Shown: positions 26,989 through 36,055, numbered from the stretch's first letter. The stretch: 64,000 nucleotides of DNA from Candidatus Ventrousia excrementavium (GCA_018714845.1 DVMR01000033.1:1-64000); one strand, 5' to 3'. Program-made: numbers and translations. The notes: generated by a model not told the origin, from the sequence alone.

Positions 26989-28140
26989 TTATGGCATTTT
27001 GACCTTGTCTAAAAGCTTTGTCCGCGGAGCGTCGGGAGAGATGTTTTTCGTCGGGAATATGATTACAGACCCATTGTCACCGTATTCAAAAATAGCAAAA
27101 TCTATCAGCCACAGGCTGCCGTCCGGCTTGACGTACAGCGCAGTGCGGTCATATGCGGTCTCGGCGTACAGCACATCGGGTTCAAGCGGTATGACCTCGC
27201 CGGTACGCTCGCCGTCATAGTACACGGCGTTGAGCGTATTGCTTGTGTCGATGAAAAGCAGCGCCTGTGCGTCAGCCCAATACTCGCGCTGCGCGATATA
27301 AGCGCAGTTGTCCGCGATTTTGTGCAGCTGGGACTCATCGCTGGAAGGATGATACCACCACAGCCCTCCGCTGCGATCAATGGCATAAATATCTGAGCTG
27401 TGGAAGTCGGCCATCACCGAGATGACATTGTCCATGACTTTCTGCGGCGGCTGGGTTTCATTCAGCTTCCACAGCGTCCCATCCAGCCCAATGGCGGCAT
27501 CTCTCTCCACGGTATAAACATTCTGCATCACGGGTTCCAGCGAACAGAGGATTTCATCCCCGTCCAGCCGGCCGGACCATGCGTATAGCGTATTGTCGGT
27601 TTTCACGGCATAGCCTGCATAGGAAAAGCTGCGGACATCGTCTGTTACGCGAACAGGCGTGTAAGACATCGCCCCATACAGCTGCCCCCAGGCCCACAGG
27701 GTTCCGTCGGCCTGCAAAGCCGCTGTGGTACTGCTGATAGAATCAAGAGCCACGACGTTTTCCAGCACGGGCGTCCAGTCATGGACATAACCGGTCTGCT
27801 CACTGCCGGTATCAACACCACACGGATCACCGAGGGTTCCGCCACTGCTCAGTAAGACGCCGTCTTCATCCAGCAGAAAGCTGACCCAGGAAGGATGCCA
27901 GACAGCGTCGGCCTGCGGCGCCGTCTGTTCGCGCCAGTCGTCGTCGCCATCGGTCGCCATATGCCACACAACGCCGTCGGCGTCAATAACGAGCGCGAGA
28001 CTGTTGGATGCGATACGCATCGCAGCAATGGTCTCAAAGGCATCAGCCGGATGGGTGGCCGGCAAATTGATATTCAGTGACGGCTGATATACGGTCCTCA
28101 GAAAAAGCATGAATAGTATTGCTGATAAGGTCCTGCTCAC
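26989..28140 (-). CDS. Exported RCC1-like/beta-propeller repeat protein
   Basis: 383 residues with an N-terminal signal peptide (MSRTLSAILFMLFLRTVY) and repeated segments such as LVIDADGVVWHMA, LQADGTLWAWGQL, VKTDNTLYAWSG, IGLDGTLWKLN and VKPDGSLWLID, the DGxLWxWG-like core of RCC1 repeats, about 45-55 residues apart. A seven-bladed propeller is likely. The start is taken as GTG 28140 because GAGGTGAT lies 6 bases upstream; a GTG at 28149 overlaps that site. Intact counterpart of the broken convergent gene. Ligand unknown. Confidence 0.8.
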   Translation of the reverse strand: MSRTLSAILFMLFLRTVYQPSLNINLPATHPADAFETIAAMRIASNSLALVIDADGVVWHMATDGDDDWREQTAPQADAVWHPSWVSFLLDEDGVLLSSGGTLGDPCGVDTGSEQTGYVHDWTPVLENVVALDSISSTTAALQADGTLWAWGQLYGAMSYTPVRVTDDVRSFSYAGYAVKTDNTLYAWSGRLDGDEILCSLEPVMQNVYTVERDAAIGLDGTLWKLNETQPPQKVMDNVISVMADFHSSDIYAIDRSGGLWWYHPSSDESQLHKIADNCAYIAQREYWADAQALLFIDTSNTLNAVYYDGERTGEVIPLEPDVLYAETAYDRTALYVKPDGSLWLIDFAIFEYGDNGSVIIFPTKNISPDAPRTKLLDKVKMP

Positions 28141-28185
28141 ACAAATCACCTCAATATCAGGAATAAAGCCTTACGCCATATCAAC

Positions 28186-28214
28186 AGTATATCATCTGAC
28201 GCGCAGAAGGTAAA
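28186..28214 (-). promoter_or_regulatory. Promoter of the RCC1-like gene
   Basis: Minus strand TTTACC (28214-28209), 17 bases, TATACT (28191-28186), 46 bases before the start. Confidence 0.65.
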
Positions 28215-28323
28215 GCATTCCAAATGTGTATACCCTTTCGTTTATACTGCATAACGAATCGAAACTTCCGTATACGGGGAAAAGGTTCTACAATAGCATC
28301 AAACCAAAAAAGGTCGGGTTGCG

Positions 28324-29223
28324 ATGACGATGCAAAAACTGATTTCTCTTTTTTTGGCCACTTTGATGCAGCTTGGGCTTTCTGCCTGCCAGACATCTTC
28401 GGCTGTGAACCCCGAAGATACAGCGCCTTCCCTGCCACAGCAGCAGGAGGATTTGGCGGATGACGGGGCATCCGCGGCCGTGGATGCTGGGGGTCCCGAG
28501 GTCAAATCGGGGACGGAAACCTACCGGGATTTTCTTCTGGACAATGTTCTTTACTCTGACGAGGGAGAAATCCACTATCATATTTACATTCCGGACAGCT
28601 ATGACGGCAGCGAGCCGTATGCGCTGTATCTCACGCTGCCCGGTTACGAAGGACTGTATTTTCAGGGCGTCGGACAGAACTTATACAGCGAAGACTTTGC
28701 GTTTGAGGCGCAAAATTACAATGACCGTATGATTATCGCAGCGCCGCAGCTCAGCGATTGGAGAGAAACGTCCGCGCGTCAGACCATCGCTTTAACGGAA
28801 TATCTTCTGGATGCTTATAACATCGACCGGGCTCAGGTCTATGCCAACGGCTACTCGGGCGGCGGAGAGACCATGTCGCAGGTCATGGGCCTGCGGCCCG
28901 ATCTGTTTACCGCCTATCTGCACTGCAGCTCCCGGTGGGACGGCGACTATGAACCCGTAGTGGAAAGTCAGACGCCGGTCTATCTGGTCGTTGGGGCTGA
29001 AGACGAATATTACGGCTCAGAGCCGACGCAGAATGCGTATGACCAGCTCTATCAGCTGTACCGGCAGGCCGGACTGTCTGATGAAGAAATCGCTCAGCTC
29101 CTTGTTCTGGACATCAAGGATGCTTCTTATTTTCAGGAGCGCGGTGTTTCCAATCAGCACGGTGGAGGAAACTTGTTTGCGCAGGACCAGGACATCATGG
29201 GCTGGCTGTTTCAGCAGCGATAG
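28324..29223 (+). CDS. Lipoprotein alpha/beta hydrolase (esterase/PHB-depolymerase-like)
   Basis: Surface-anchored serine hydrolase of 299 residues. Signal peptide with lipobox LSAC (about 19-22), a Ser/Pro/Gln-rich linker to about 65, then an alpha/beta hydrolase core: YALYLTLPGYEG strand and oxyanion region, nucleophile elbow NGYSGGG with Ser at 178, a VVGAEDEYYG acid region and a late SNQHGGG histidine near 283. The family resembles the LpqC/poly(3-hydroxybutyrate) depolymerase-type esterases; the substrate is unknown. First of a run of five plus-strand genes; upstream promoter not convincing. Confidence 0.8.
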   Translation: MTMQKLISLFLATLMQLGLSACQTSSAVNPEDTAPSLPQQQEDLADDGASAAVDAGGPEVKSGTETYRDFLLDNVLYSDEGEIHYHIYIPDSYDGSEPYALYLTLPGYEGLYFQGVGQNLYSEDFAFEAQNYNDRMIIAAPQLSDWRETSARQTIALTEYLLDAYNIDRAQVYANGYSGGGETMSQVMGLRPDLFTAYLHCSSRWDGDYEPVVESQTPVYLVVGAEDEYYGSEPTQNAYDQLYQLYRQAGLSDEEIAQLLVLDIKDASYFQERGVSNQHGGGNLFAQDQDIMGWLFQQR

Positions 29224-29338
29224 CCAGACTTGCGCCCGGGTCAAACACCGGGTATTGGGACGGGTCCTGACGGACAAAGAAGCGCTGGTCCGGGCCTGGA
29301 ATAGAAATCTTGCCTACAAACAGAAAGGAAGTACGATT

Positions 29339-30478
29339 ATGAAACACAACCGCAAATGGCTGGCTCTGGCACTGTCCGGGGCTTTAGCCCTCTCTTTGCT
29401 GGCCGGGTGCGCCGAAACGCAAACGCCTGACGCCGCCACCGGCAATTCTGATCCTGATACCCAGGAGACCGTTGAAGAGACATCCTCTGACGCGCTGGTG
29501 ATTGCCGAACAGGGAATCTTCTCTGTCGGCGGCACAGTGATTTCCTCTGACGGTACCTTTGACGTAGCCAACTACTATACATCGCGGACCGGGTCCACAT
29601 CTCATGTGGATCATGCCAATGTACTTTATCAGATTCCGGAGAATGCCACCGGCCTCCCCATGGTGTTTCTGCACGGATATGGCCAGTCCCGCATGGGATG
29701 GATGACCACGCCGGACGGCCGGGATGGCTGGTCCGACATGTTCCTGCGGATGGGGCACAGCGTTTGGCTTATTGACCAGCCGCGCCGCGGCGAAGCCGGT
29801 CAGACCTCGGTAGCGGGCACCATTACCACCGAACCATCCGATCAGACCTGGTACACCCAGTTTCGCATCGGCACCTATCTGAACGATGAATTCACCTATA
29901 ACGAAGGCTCTCAGTTCCCCCAGGGGGATAATGTACTGGATCAGTTTTTCCGCCAGATGACGCCGGACACAGGTATGGATTCTGCCAATGGCGACCAGAA
30001 TATCGACAACGAAGTTGTGGCCCGGGCAGTAGCGGCGGCTATTGATGAGATTTATGAACGCACCGGTCAGGAATCCATTCTGGTAACCCATTCTCAGGGT
30101 GGACTGCCCGGCTGGGAGACCGCACGGTACACTGACCACATCGCCGCCATCGTGGCCATTGAGCCTGGCGGAGCGCCCCAGACAGACAGCGAGGCTTACA
30201 ATGCGTTGCTGGAGCAGGACATCCCTGTCACCTTCTACTACGGCGACTACATCGGGGATGAGTTTGCCGATGTGCCTGTCGCTGCCATGTGGTCCATGAT
30301 GGCGGCCAGCGCGGATGTCTTCACCGAAGCCTATAATGGGGCCGGTGGCAGCAGCACGGTGGTCCATCTGCCTGACGAAGGAATTACCGGCAATGACCAC
30401 TTTATGTTTCAGGACCTGAATAACGACGTGATTGCCGAGCACATCGAGACCTGGATTCAGGAGAATGCAGCGGCATAA
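29339..30478 (+). CDS. Lipoprotein alpha/beta-fold hydrolase
   Basis: 379 residues from the ATG at 29339 (AGAAAGGAAG upstream); a longer frame from 28991 overlaps the previous gene and is rejected. Lipobox LLAGC (about 20-24), acidic linker to 55, then the hydrolase domain with MVFLHGYGQSRMGW (oxyanion hole), LVTHSQGGLPGW with the nucleophile Ser at 252, and the late histidine in GNDHFMFQD. A cap region of about 90 residues sits between. Substrate unknown. Codon use is slightly more GC-rich than the broken genes before it. Confidence 0.82.
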   Translation: MKHNRKWLALALSGALALSLLAGCAETQTPDAATGNSDPDTQETVEETSSDALVIAEQGIFSVGGTVISSDGTFDVANYYTSRTGSTSHVDHANVLYQIPENATGLPMVFLHGYGQSRMGWMTTPDGRDGWSDMFLRMGHSVWLIDQPRRGEAGQTSVAGTITTEPSDQTWYTQFRIGTYLNDEFTYNEGSQFPQGDNVLDQFFRQMTPDTGMDSANGDQNIDNEVVARAVAAAIDEIYERTGQESILVTHSQGGLPGWETARYTDHIAAIVAIEPGGAPQTDSEAYNALLEQDIPVTFYYGDYIGDEFADVPVAAMWSMMAASADVFTEAYNGAGGSSTVVHLPDEGITGNDHFMFQDLNNDVIAEHIETWIQENAAA

Positions 30479-30633
30479 GAACTCGCTTGTGAATAGCAAT
30501 AGCGGCGAGTTATAACGGACAGGTATATGCTGAAAGCTTTTAAAAAATTCTCCTGCTGAAATGGCAGGCTGAACATAAAGGCGCGGGCCGCGGGACCGTG
30601 CTGCACCACAATATTTGAAGGAGGTTTTTTTAT

Positions 30634-31386
30634 ATGGAAATGCTCAGGGGAAAAACAGCGGTAGTCACCGGAGGCAGCTCGGGCATCGGCCGGGCCATTG
30701 CCCAGCGGTTTGCCCATGAGGGAGCCCGGGTCCTCATTGTCGGACGCAACGAGGCCGCTCTGCGGGAAACGGCGGCAGCGGATGAAAAAATCTTCTGTGT
30801 GGCGGGAGACATGACGCAGGACGCCACCATTGAGAAGATTATGGAGGCCGTGCGTGACCTTTTCGGCGGGCAGCTGGACATTTTGGTGAACAATGCCGGC
30901 TGGTGTCCGGTACAGCCCATAACAGAAATCACCATCGCTGACTATGACCGGGCTTTCAGTCTGGACGTGCGGGCGCTGGTGAACATGACCATCCACGCGC
31001 TGCCTGCCATCCGAAAGGCAAGGGGCAGCATCATCAATCTGTCCAGTGTCGGCTCAACCCACCGGGCGGCCAACCTGTCCATGTACCAGGGGGCCAAGGC
31101 GGCAGTGGACAACTTCACCCGGGTCTGGGCCCTGGAGCTGGCCGCCGACGGCGTCCGCGTGAACGCCATTGCACCGGGAGCGGTGGACACCAACATCTGG
31201 AATGTCACCGACCTGTCCCCGGAAGACGCAAAAAAACACCGCGACGGCCTGGCCGCCGGCATCCCCTGCGGGCGGTTTGCCCGGCCGGAGGAAATTGCCA
31301 ATGTAGCGGCCTTTCTGGCGTCTGAGCAGGCCAGCTATGTGAGCGGCGCCATCTATGCGGTGGACGGCGGCTCAGGAGCGGTATAA
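30634..31386 (+). CDS. Short-chain dehydrogenase/reductase
   Basis: NAD(P)-dependent oxidoreductase of the classical SDR family, 250 residues. TGGSSGIG (12-19) binds the cofactor, NNAG is at 85-88, and the catalytic set is Ser in NLSSVG (about 137), Tyr150 and Lys154 (YQGAK). The C-terminal VDGGSGA tail is typical of the FabG-like group. GGAGG lies 8 bases before the ATG. Substrate cannot be inferred. It is followed at 48 bases by an aldo/keto reductase. Confidence 0.9.
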   Translation: MEMLRGKTAVVTGGSSGIGRAIAQRFAHEGARVLIVGRNEAALRETAAADEKIFCVAGDMTQDATIEKIMEAVRDLFGGQLDILVNNAGWCPVQPITEITIADYDRAFSLDVRALVNMTIHALPAIRKARGSIINLSSVGSTHRAANLSMYQGAKAAVDNFTRVWALELAADGVRVNAIAPGAVDTNIWNVTDLSPEDAKKHRDGLAAGIPCGRFARPEEIANVAAFLASEQASYVSGAIYAVDGGSGAV

Positions 31387-31434
31387 CTGGCGCGAAGCAC
31401 AGCAAATAATTCTTACAGATGGAGGATGGAATAT

Positions 31435-32280
31435 ATGGAATTTCTGACATTGAATAACGGCGTGAAAATGCCCATGGCAGGCATTGGCACCTTTCTGCTG
31501 ACCCCTGACGAAGCAGAGGCCTCTGTCCTGAGCGCCATCCAGTGCGGCTACCGGCTCATCGACACCGCCAACGCCTATGTGAACGAAAAGGCTGTGGGCC
31601 GCGCCATCAGGAAATCCGGTGTGGAGCGCAGGGATATCTTCCTTGAGACCAAGCTGTGGCCCAGCTTTTACGAGCAGCCCGACGCGGTGGACAAGACCCT
31701 GCAGCGTCTGGATACTGACTATATCGACCTTTTGCTCATTCACCAGCCTGCCGGCAACTATACCGCCGGGTACAGGCTGATGGAAAAGGCCTGCAAAGAA
31801 GGCAAGGTGCGGGCTATTGGCCTGTCCAACTTCAGCCCTGCCCAGATTCAGGAGATTCTGGATATTTGCGAGGTAAAGCCCGCCGTTTTGCAGACAGAGG
31901 TCCACCCCTACTCGCAGGAGAAAGAGCTGAAAGAATTCCTGGCCCAGGAGGGAATTGTCATTCAGGCGTGGTATCCCCTGGGGCATGGCGACAGAGGTCT
32001 GCTGGAAGAGCCCCTGTTCACCCGGCTGGCCAGGAAATACGGCAAGAGCAATACGCAAATCATCCTTCGCTGGCACATCCAGGCGGGCAATATCGTGATT
32101 CCCGGCTCGAAAAACCCGGACCACATCAGGGAAAATCTCAATCTGTTTGACTTTGCCCTCACCGATGGGGAAATGGCGGAAATCGCGGCCATGGACCGGC
32201 AGAAGCGCTATTATACCAGCACGCCGGAGATGCTGAAAAAGTATGCTGAGATGGTGCCTGATGTAGACGGGCAGAAGTAG
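31435..32280 (+). CDS. Aldo/keto reductase
   Basis: NADPH-dependent carbonyl reductase, 281 residues from the ATG at 31435, which is placed 7 bases after GGAGGA; the upstream ATG at 31426 overlaps that site. The catalytic tetrad is visible: Asp43, Tyr48, Lys73 and His103 (LIDTANAY, ETKLWPS, LLLIHQP). C-terminal IPGSKNPDHIRENLN binds the NADPH 2'-phosphate. Resembles the diketogulonate-reductase-like AKR5 group. The physiological substrate is unknown. Confidence 0.92.
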   Translation: MEFLTLNNGVKMPMAGIGTFLLTPDEAEASVLSAIQCGYRLIDTANAYVNEKAVGRAIRKSGVERRDIFLETKLWPSFYEQPDAVDKTLQRLDTDYIDLLLIHQPAGNYTAGYRLMEKACKEGKVRAIGLSNFSPAQIQEILDICEVKPAVLQTEVHPYSQEKELKEFLAQEGIVIQAWYPLGHGDRGLLEEPLFTRLARKYGKSNTQIILRWHIQAGNIVIPGSKNPDHIRENLNLFDFALTDGEMAEIAAMDRQKRYYTSTPEMLKKYAEMVPDVDGQK

Positions 32281-32342
32281 GCCCCGTGCCAGAGCCCGAT
32301 TCCACATATATAAAAAAATAACCGGTGAAAGGAGAAAATGAT

Positions 32343-33485
32343 GTGAAGACCTGCAGACAACTTGGAGCCCTGCTGCTCTCCTTCTCTCTAATGCTCAGCC
32401 TCGGGATGAACACTTTTGCCGCCGCAGAGGATACCGGATTTTCCGATGTGGACGCCGGCGCCTGGTATGCCGGCGCCGTGGAATATGTGCGGGACAACGG
32501 CCTGATGAGCGGAGTCTCGGACACCGCGTTTGCACCCGATGAGAGCATGACCCGCGGAATGCTGGTCACCACCCTGTACCGGCTGGCCGGCTCTCCCCCG
32601 CTGGCAAATGAGAACCTGGGCTATCCCTTTGCCGATGTGCCGGGAGATGCATGGTACGCCGACGGCGTCTACTGGGCAAGGCTGAACGGCGTGGTCAGCG
32701 GCTATTCGGACGAGCGCTTTGGGCCGGACGACCCGGTGACCCGGGAGCAGGCCGCCGCCATTCTGTGGCGCTATGCCGGCAGTCCGGCGGCACAGGCCGG
32801 ACAGAGCTTTGCAGATGAAAGCGAGATTTCTCTCTATGCCGCACAGGCCGTGGACTGGGCCAGAGCCAACGGCATTATGAACGGCTCGGACGGAAACCGC
32901 TTTCTTCCCGGGGAGCGCGCAACCCGGGCGCAGGTTGCCATAATTCTGCAAAACTACCTGACCGCGGATGCGCCGGAGCAGCCAGTGGAGCCGGCTGAAA
33001 ATGCGAATGTTCTGGTGGTCTATTTTTCCGCCACAGGCAACACCGGGCAGGTGGCCGAGCACATCGCCGCTGCCACTGGCGGCGACCTGTTCGAAATCGT
33101 TCCGGCAGAGCCCTATACCTCTGCAGACCTGGACTGGAACGATGAGAACAGCCGGGTGGTCTATGAGTACGAAAACCCGGATGCGCGCGACACAGCGCTT
33201 ACGGCCTATACCCCTGATAACTGGGCCGATTATGATGTGGTGTATATCGGATATCCAATCTGGTGGGGCATCGCCGCCTGGCCGGCGGACAGCTTTGTGG
33301 CGGCCAATGACTTCACCGGAAAGACCGTCATCCCCTTCTGCACATCGTCCAGCTCAGGCCTGGGACAGAGCGGCGAGCTGCTGGCAGACCTGGCGGGCAC
33401 TGGCGATTGGCTGGAAGGCCAGCGATTCCGCAGCGGAGTATCGCGGGAAGATGTTGAGGCCTGGATAGAGGGTCTTGGCTTCTGA
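32343..33485 (+). CDS. Exported protein with three S-layer homology repeats fused to a flavodoxin domain
   Basis: 380 residues from GTG 32343, which follows AAAGGAG by 8 bases; the frame is open further up, but that would bury the ribosome binding site. Signal peptide ending near TFAAA, then SLH repeats at about 32-82, 95-144 and 154-205 (FADVPGDAWYADGVYWARLNGVVSGY is the best, with the TREQ/TRAQ motif ending each), which hold proteins to the cell wall polymer. From about 222 a flavodoxin fold follows: the FMN phosphate loop FSATGNT (228-234), a YIGYPIWWG loop and SSSGLGQS. Flavodoxins are normally cytosolic, so a wall-bound one is unusual. Confidence 0.88.
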   Translation: MKTCRQLGALLLSFSLMLSLGMNTFAAAEDTGFSDVDAGAWYAGAVEYVRDNGLMSGVSDTAFAPDESMTRGMLVTTLYRLAGSPPLANENLGYPFADVPGDAWYADGVYWARLNGVVSGYSDERFGPDDPVTREQAAAILWRYAGSPAAQAGQSFADESEISLYAAQAVDWARANGIMNGSDGNRFLPGERATRAQVAIILQNYLTADAPEQPVEPAENANVLVVYFSATGNTGQVAEHIAAATGGDLFEIVPAEPYTSADLDWNDENSRVVYEYENPDARDTALTAYTPDNWADYDVVYIGYPIWWGIAAWPADSFVAANDFTGKTVIPFCTSSSSGLGQSGELLADLAGTGDWLEGQRFRSGVSREDVEAWIEGLGF

Positions 33486-33562
33486 GCCTCAGCAGCGTAA
33501 AAAAGCGCTGACTGCTAGCCCTGTCAGCTCACCCGTGAAGCGGTCTGTGACTTTTTAACATA

Positions 33563-33605
33563 AAAGCGGCCCTGCCGGCAATTCGGCAGAGCCGCTTTCC
33601 TTTTT
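33563..33605 (+). terminator. Terminator after the SLH-flavodoxin gene
   Basis: AAAGCGGCCCTGCCG / CGGCAGAGCCGCTTT stem followed by CCTTTTT. Confidence 0.85.
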
Positions 33606-33629
33606 GGATTGTTTACACGGCCGGACCGC

Positions 33630-34697
33630 CTAAACGTGCTGCGCAGGCTCGCGCGACAGGGCGCGGAAGATGGCGGCAGAGCCCAGCAGTCCGCCGGCGC
33701 AGAAAAGCAGCTGAATCAGATAGGTCACGGGATAGGGGATGTTGTACAGCCAGAAATCAGCCTGGTGGTGTTTGTAAATCATCAGAATCAGCTGCAAGCC
33801 TGAATAATAAGCACTCCGCAGCTCATCCGAAACCGGTGTGACGACTTGCGTCAGAATGACGGAAAGTGTGAATATCCCTGCCAGAACCAGAGTCTGCCGC
33901 GTCGTCAGACGGCGTGCGCCGTACAGACAGGCCAAAACGAACAAAACCCAGCTGAAAAGCAGGACAGGCCCCCGGCCGCCGGCGCCCGGACGTCCCCACG
34001 AGGCGACACTGCCGCCCAGCAGAAGATACTGCACATTGGTCTCTGTACTGTACTCGGGCGGCTTTACCGTGCTGCGCGCCCAGTCCAGAATAGGACTTGT
34101 GATTGTGCCGAACAGGCTCAGGACCGTCACAAGAACCAGCAGGATACAGACGGCTGCGATAATCACGCGGGTCCGTTTGCCGCTGTGCAAATCAATGGGC
34201 TGTCCGCGCCGGCGGCTGGTCTGCCAGCCGATGAGGCAGGCTGCTGCAAATGTCAGAGCGGCTTCGATGTAAAGAAATACAGACATGCGCACCAGCGGGA
34301 AATTTTGAAAATACAGCCTGAACGATGTGGTGCAGCGCTGCCAGAAGGGTAAAGCTGAAGGCGCGACGATCAGCCCCATCACAATACTTCGCAGCGGCTC
34401 GATAAGCTGGAGCACGATGAGTGCGTACAGCACCAGCAGCAGAAAAACATACCGCAGGCGCAGCCGGCCGGCCGCGCAGCCGATTCCGATGATAAGCGGG
34501 ATGCCCAGAATCAAAGCTTCGCGCACCATACCGGTCAATGCCTGTATCAAGCGGCCGCTTCCTACCCATGTATCGGCGTACATGGGGCTTGAATATGCGC
34601 TGTCATACCACGCTGTGAACAGGGCTTGCAGCCCGGCCAATAAAATCAGCAAAAGAATGGCTCCGGCAATTTTGATTTCCACAGCACGCTGGTTCAT
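33630..34697 (-). CDS. Multi-pass membrane protein of unknown function
   Basis: 355 residues from the ATG at 34697 (AAAGGAG upstream); an open frame continues up to 34745 without a site. About eight hydrophobic segments are visible, starting with IAGAILLLILLAGLQALF and ending with TYLIQLLFCAGGLLGSAAIF. No motif of a known transporter or enzyme was recognised. It stands alone between a convergent terminator and a long non-coding stretch. Confidence 0.75.
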   Translation of the reverse strand: MNQRAVEIKIAGAILLLILLAGLQALFTAWYDSAYSSPMYADTWVGSGRLIQALTGMVREALILGIPLIIGIGCAAGRLRLRYVFLLLVLYALIVLQLIEPLRSIVMGLIVAPSALPFWQRCTTSFRLYFQNFPLVRMSVFLYIEAALTFAAACLIGWQTSRRRGQPIDLHSGKRTRVIIAAVCILLVLVTVLSLFGTITSPILDWARSTVKPPEYSTETNVQYLLLGGSVASWGRPGAGGRGPVLLFSWVLFVLACLYGARRLTTRQTLVLAGIFTLSVILTQVVTPVSDELRSAYYSGLQLILMIYKHHQADFWLYNIPYPVTYLIQLLFCAGGLLGSAAIFRALSREPAQHV

Positions 34698-35105
34698 AGA
34701 AATGCTCCTTTCTTTACAGAAGTATGCCATCAGTATAATGGACAAAATAAATAAAATCTACAGTTGAATACACCAAATAATTATGAGATTTGTTGTATAT
34801 CTTGCTGTCTACTCTTAAAATCTGGTGAAAATGTTGAGAATTTCAGGATGCCCGCACGCAGTTGCTTCTAAAGACTTGCTGCCCTGTGCCGGCCGAAGTC
34901 AATCGGGCGGGGAAGGCTTCAGTCGGTTATGACGTTTTTCGGGTTGTCTTCTGAAAAATAAATATCCGGCCTTTTTCTATTGCTCTGCGGCGCACAGCTG
35001 TGCTATACTGTTACAGTACGAAAGCACTCAAGGTTCGGGCGTCGCGCAGGCGGCGCCTGCTTTGCCTGCAAATCATGTGATTAGTGAAAGGAAGGGACTA
35101 AACCT
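34698..35105. other. Intergenic region of about 400 bases
   Basis: Divergent region between the membrane protein and dppA. The left half is AT-rich with no clear element besides a TATACT box on the minus strand near 34733-34738. The right part holds the dppA promoter at 34980-35009. No gene or RNA was recognised. Confidence 0.6.
34980..35009 (+). promoter_or_regulatory. Possible promoter of the D-aminopeptidase gene
   Basis: TTGCTC (34980-34985), 18 bases, TATACT (35004-35009). The -35 is only half consensus. Confidence 0.45.
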
Positions 35106-35906
35106 ATGCGCGTATTTATCAGCTGCGACATTGAGGGCATTACAACAACGACTGTGTGGGAAGAAACCCACACCATGCGCGAGGCCTGTGCGGCCGCCCA
35201 CGCACGCCAGATGACGGCCGAGGTCAAGGCCGCCTGCGAGGGCGCTATCGCCGCCGGCGCGGACTATATCCTGGTCAAAGACGCCCACGGCTCGGGCATC
35301 AATATTGACGTGACCCAGCTGCCTGAATGTGTCGAGGTCCAGCGCAACTGGACGGGGCACCCCTATGGCATGGCACAGGGCGTTGAAAGCGGCTTTGACG
35401 CGGCCATGTTTGTCGGCTATCACAACGCTGCCGGCCGCGACGGCAACCCTTTGTCGCATACCATGACGCTGGCGCCGCTGTGGATCAAGATCAACGGCGT
35501 CAAGACCAGCGAGTTCATGCTGTACAGCTGGGCGTGCGCGCTTGAGGGTGTACCGACGGTTTTCCTGTCCGGCGACCGTCAGCTGTGCGAGGACTCCATG
35601 CCCCTGCATCCGCAGCTGGTGACCGTGCCTGTCAAAACGGGTATGGGCAGCGCCACCCGCTCAATCTCGCCGGCTCTGGCCGTCAAGCGCATTCGCGAAG
35701 AGAGCGAGCGCGCCCTGCGTCAGGACCTGAAGAGCGCCTTGTGCTCCCTGCCGCAGAAGTATGTGGTTGAAATTTGCTACCGCGACCACGCCAAGGCCAC
35801 CAAAATGTCGTACTTCCCCGGCTTTAAGAAAACCGAAGACAATATCATTCAGATGAAGACCAAGGACCTGTTCGAGGTCCTGCGCGCCATGCAGTTTGTC
35901 TTGTAA
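35106..35906 (+). CDS. dppA: M55-family D-aminopeptidase (DppA-like)
   Basis: Cytosolic zinc peptidase that releases D-amino acids such as D-Ala from short peptides. The 266-residue length and motifs match the M55 family: SCDIEGI (6-12, metal-binding Asp and Glu), KDAHGSG (58-64) and GYHNAAG (about 103-109), plus the SHTM segment near 119. GAAAGGAAG precedes the ATG. A terminator separates it from the next operon, but the theme is shared: peptide and D-amino-acid turnover. It is not next to a dipeptide permease, unlike Bacillus dppA. Confidence 0.9.
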   Translation: MRVFISCDIEGITTTTVWEETHTMREACAAAHARQMTAEVKAACEGAIAAGADYILVKDAHGSGINIDVTQLPECVEVQRNWTGHPYGMAQGVESGFDAAMFVGYHNAAGRDGNPLSHTMTLAPLWIKINGVKTSEFMLYSWACALEGVPTVFLSGDRQLCEDSMPLHPQLVTVPVKTGMGSATRSISPALAVKRIREESERALRQDLKSALCSLPQKYVVEICYRDHAKATKMSYFPGFKKTEDNIIQMKTKDLFEVLRAMQFVL

Positions 35907-35912
35907 AAATCG

Positions 35913-35941
35913 GGCCTCCGCTATTTGCGGAGGCCTTTTTC
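35913..35941 (+). terminator. Terminator after dppA
   Basis: GGCCTCCGC / GCGGAGGCC perfect stem and five T. Confidence 0.92.
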
Positions 35942-35965
35942 GTATGAGCATCTGTAGCAAAATTG

Positions 35966-35994
35966 TTGCATAAACTTTGGTTTGAAGATATAAT
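35966..35994 (+). promoter_or_regulatory. Promoter of the serine hydrolase/D-aminoacylase operon
   Basis: TTGCAT (35966-35971), 17 bases, TATAAT (35989-35994), 60 bases before the ATG. Confidence 0.65.
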
Positions 35995-36055
35995 AAAGGG
36001 ATAAAAGGCGCCTTGTTTTTGTCAGGCTGCCCAAAACATTCAAGGAGGTAGTGTT

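Noticed and set aside
20900-27000. Stop-codon reassignment (TAG or TGA read as an amino acid)
   Set aside because: Intact genes in the window end in TAG and TGA, both kinds of stop interrupt the damaged genes, and a frameshift occurs as well; decay or sequence error fits better.
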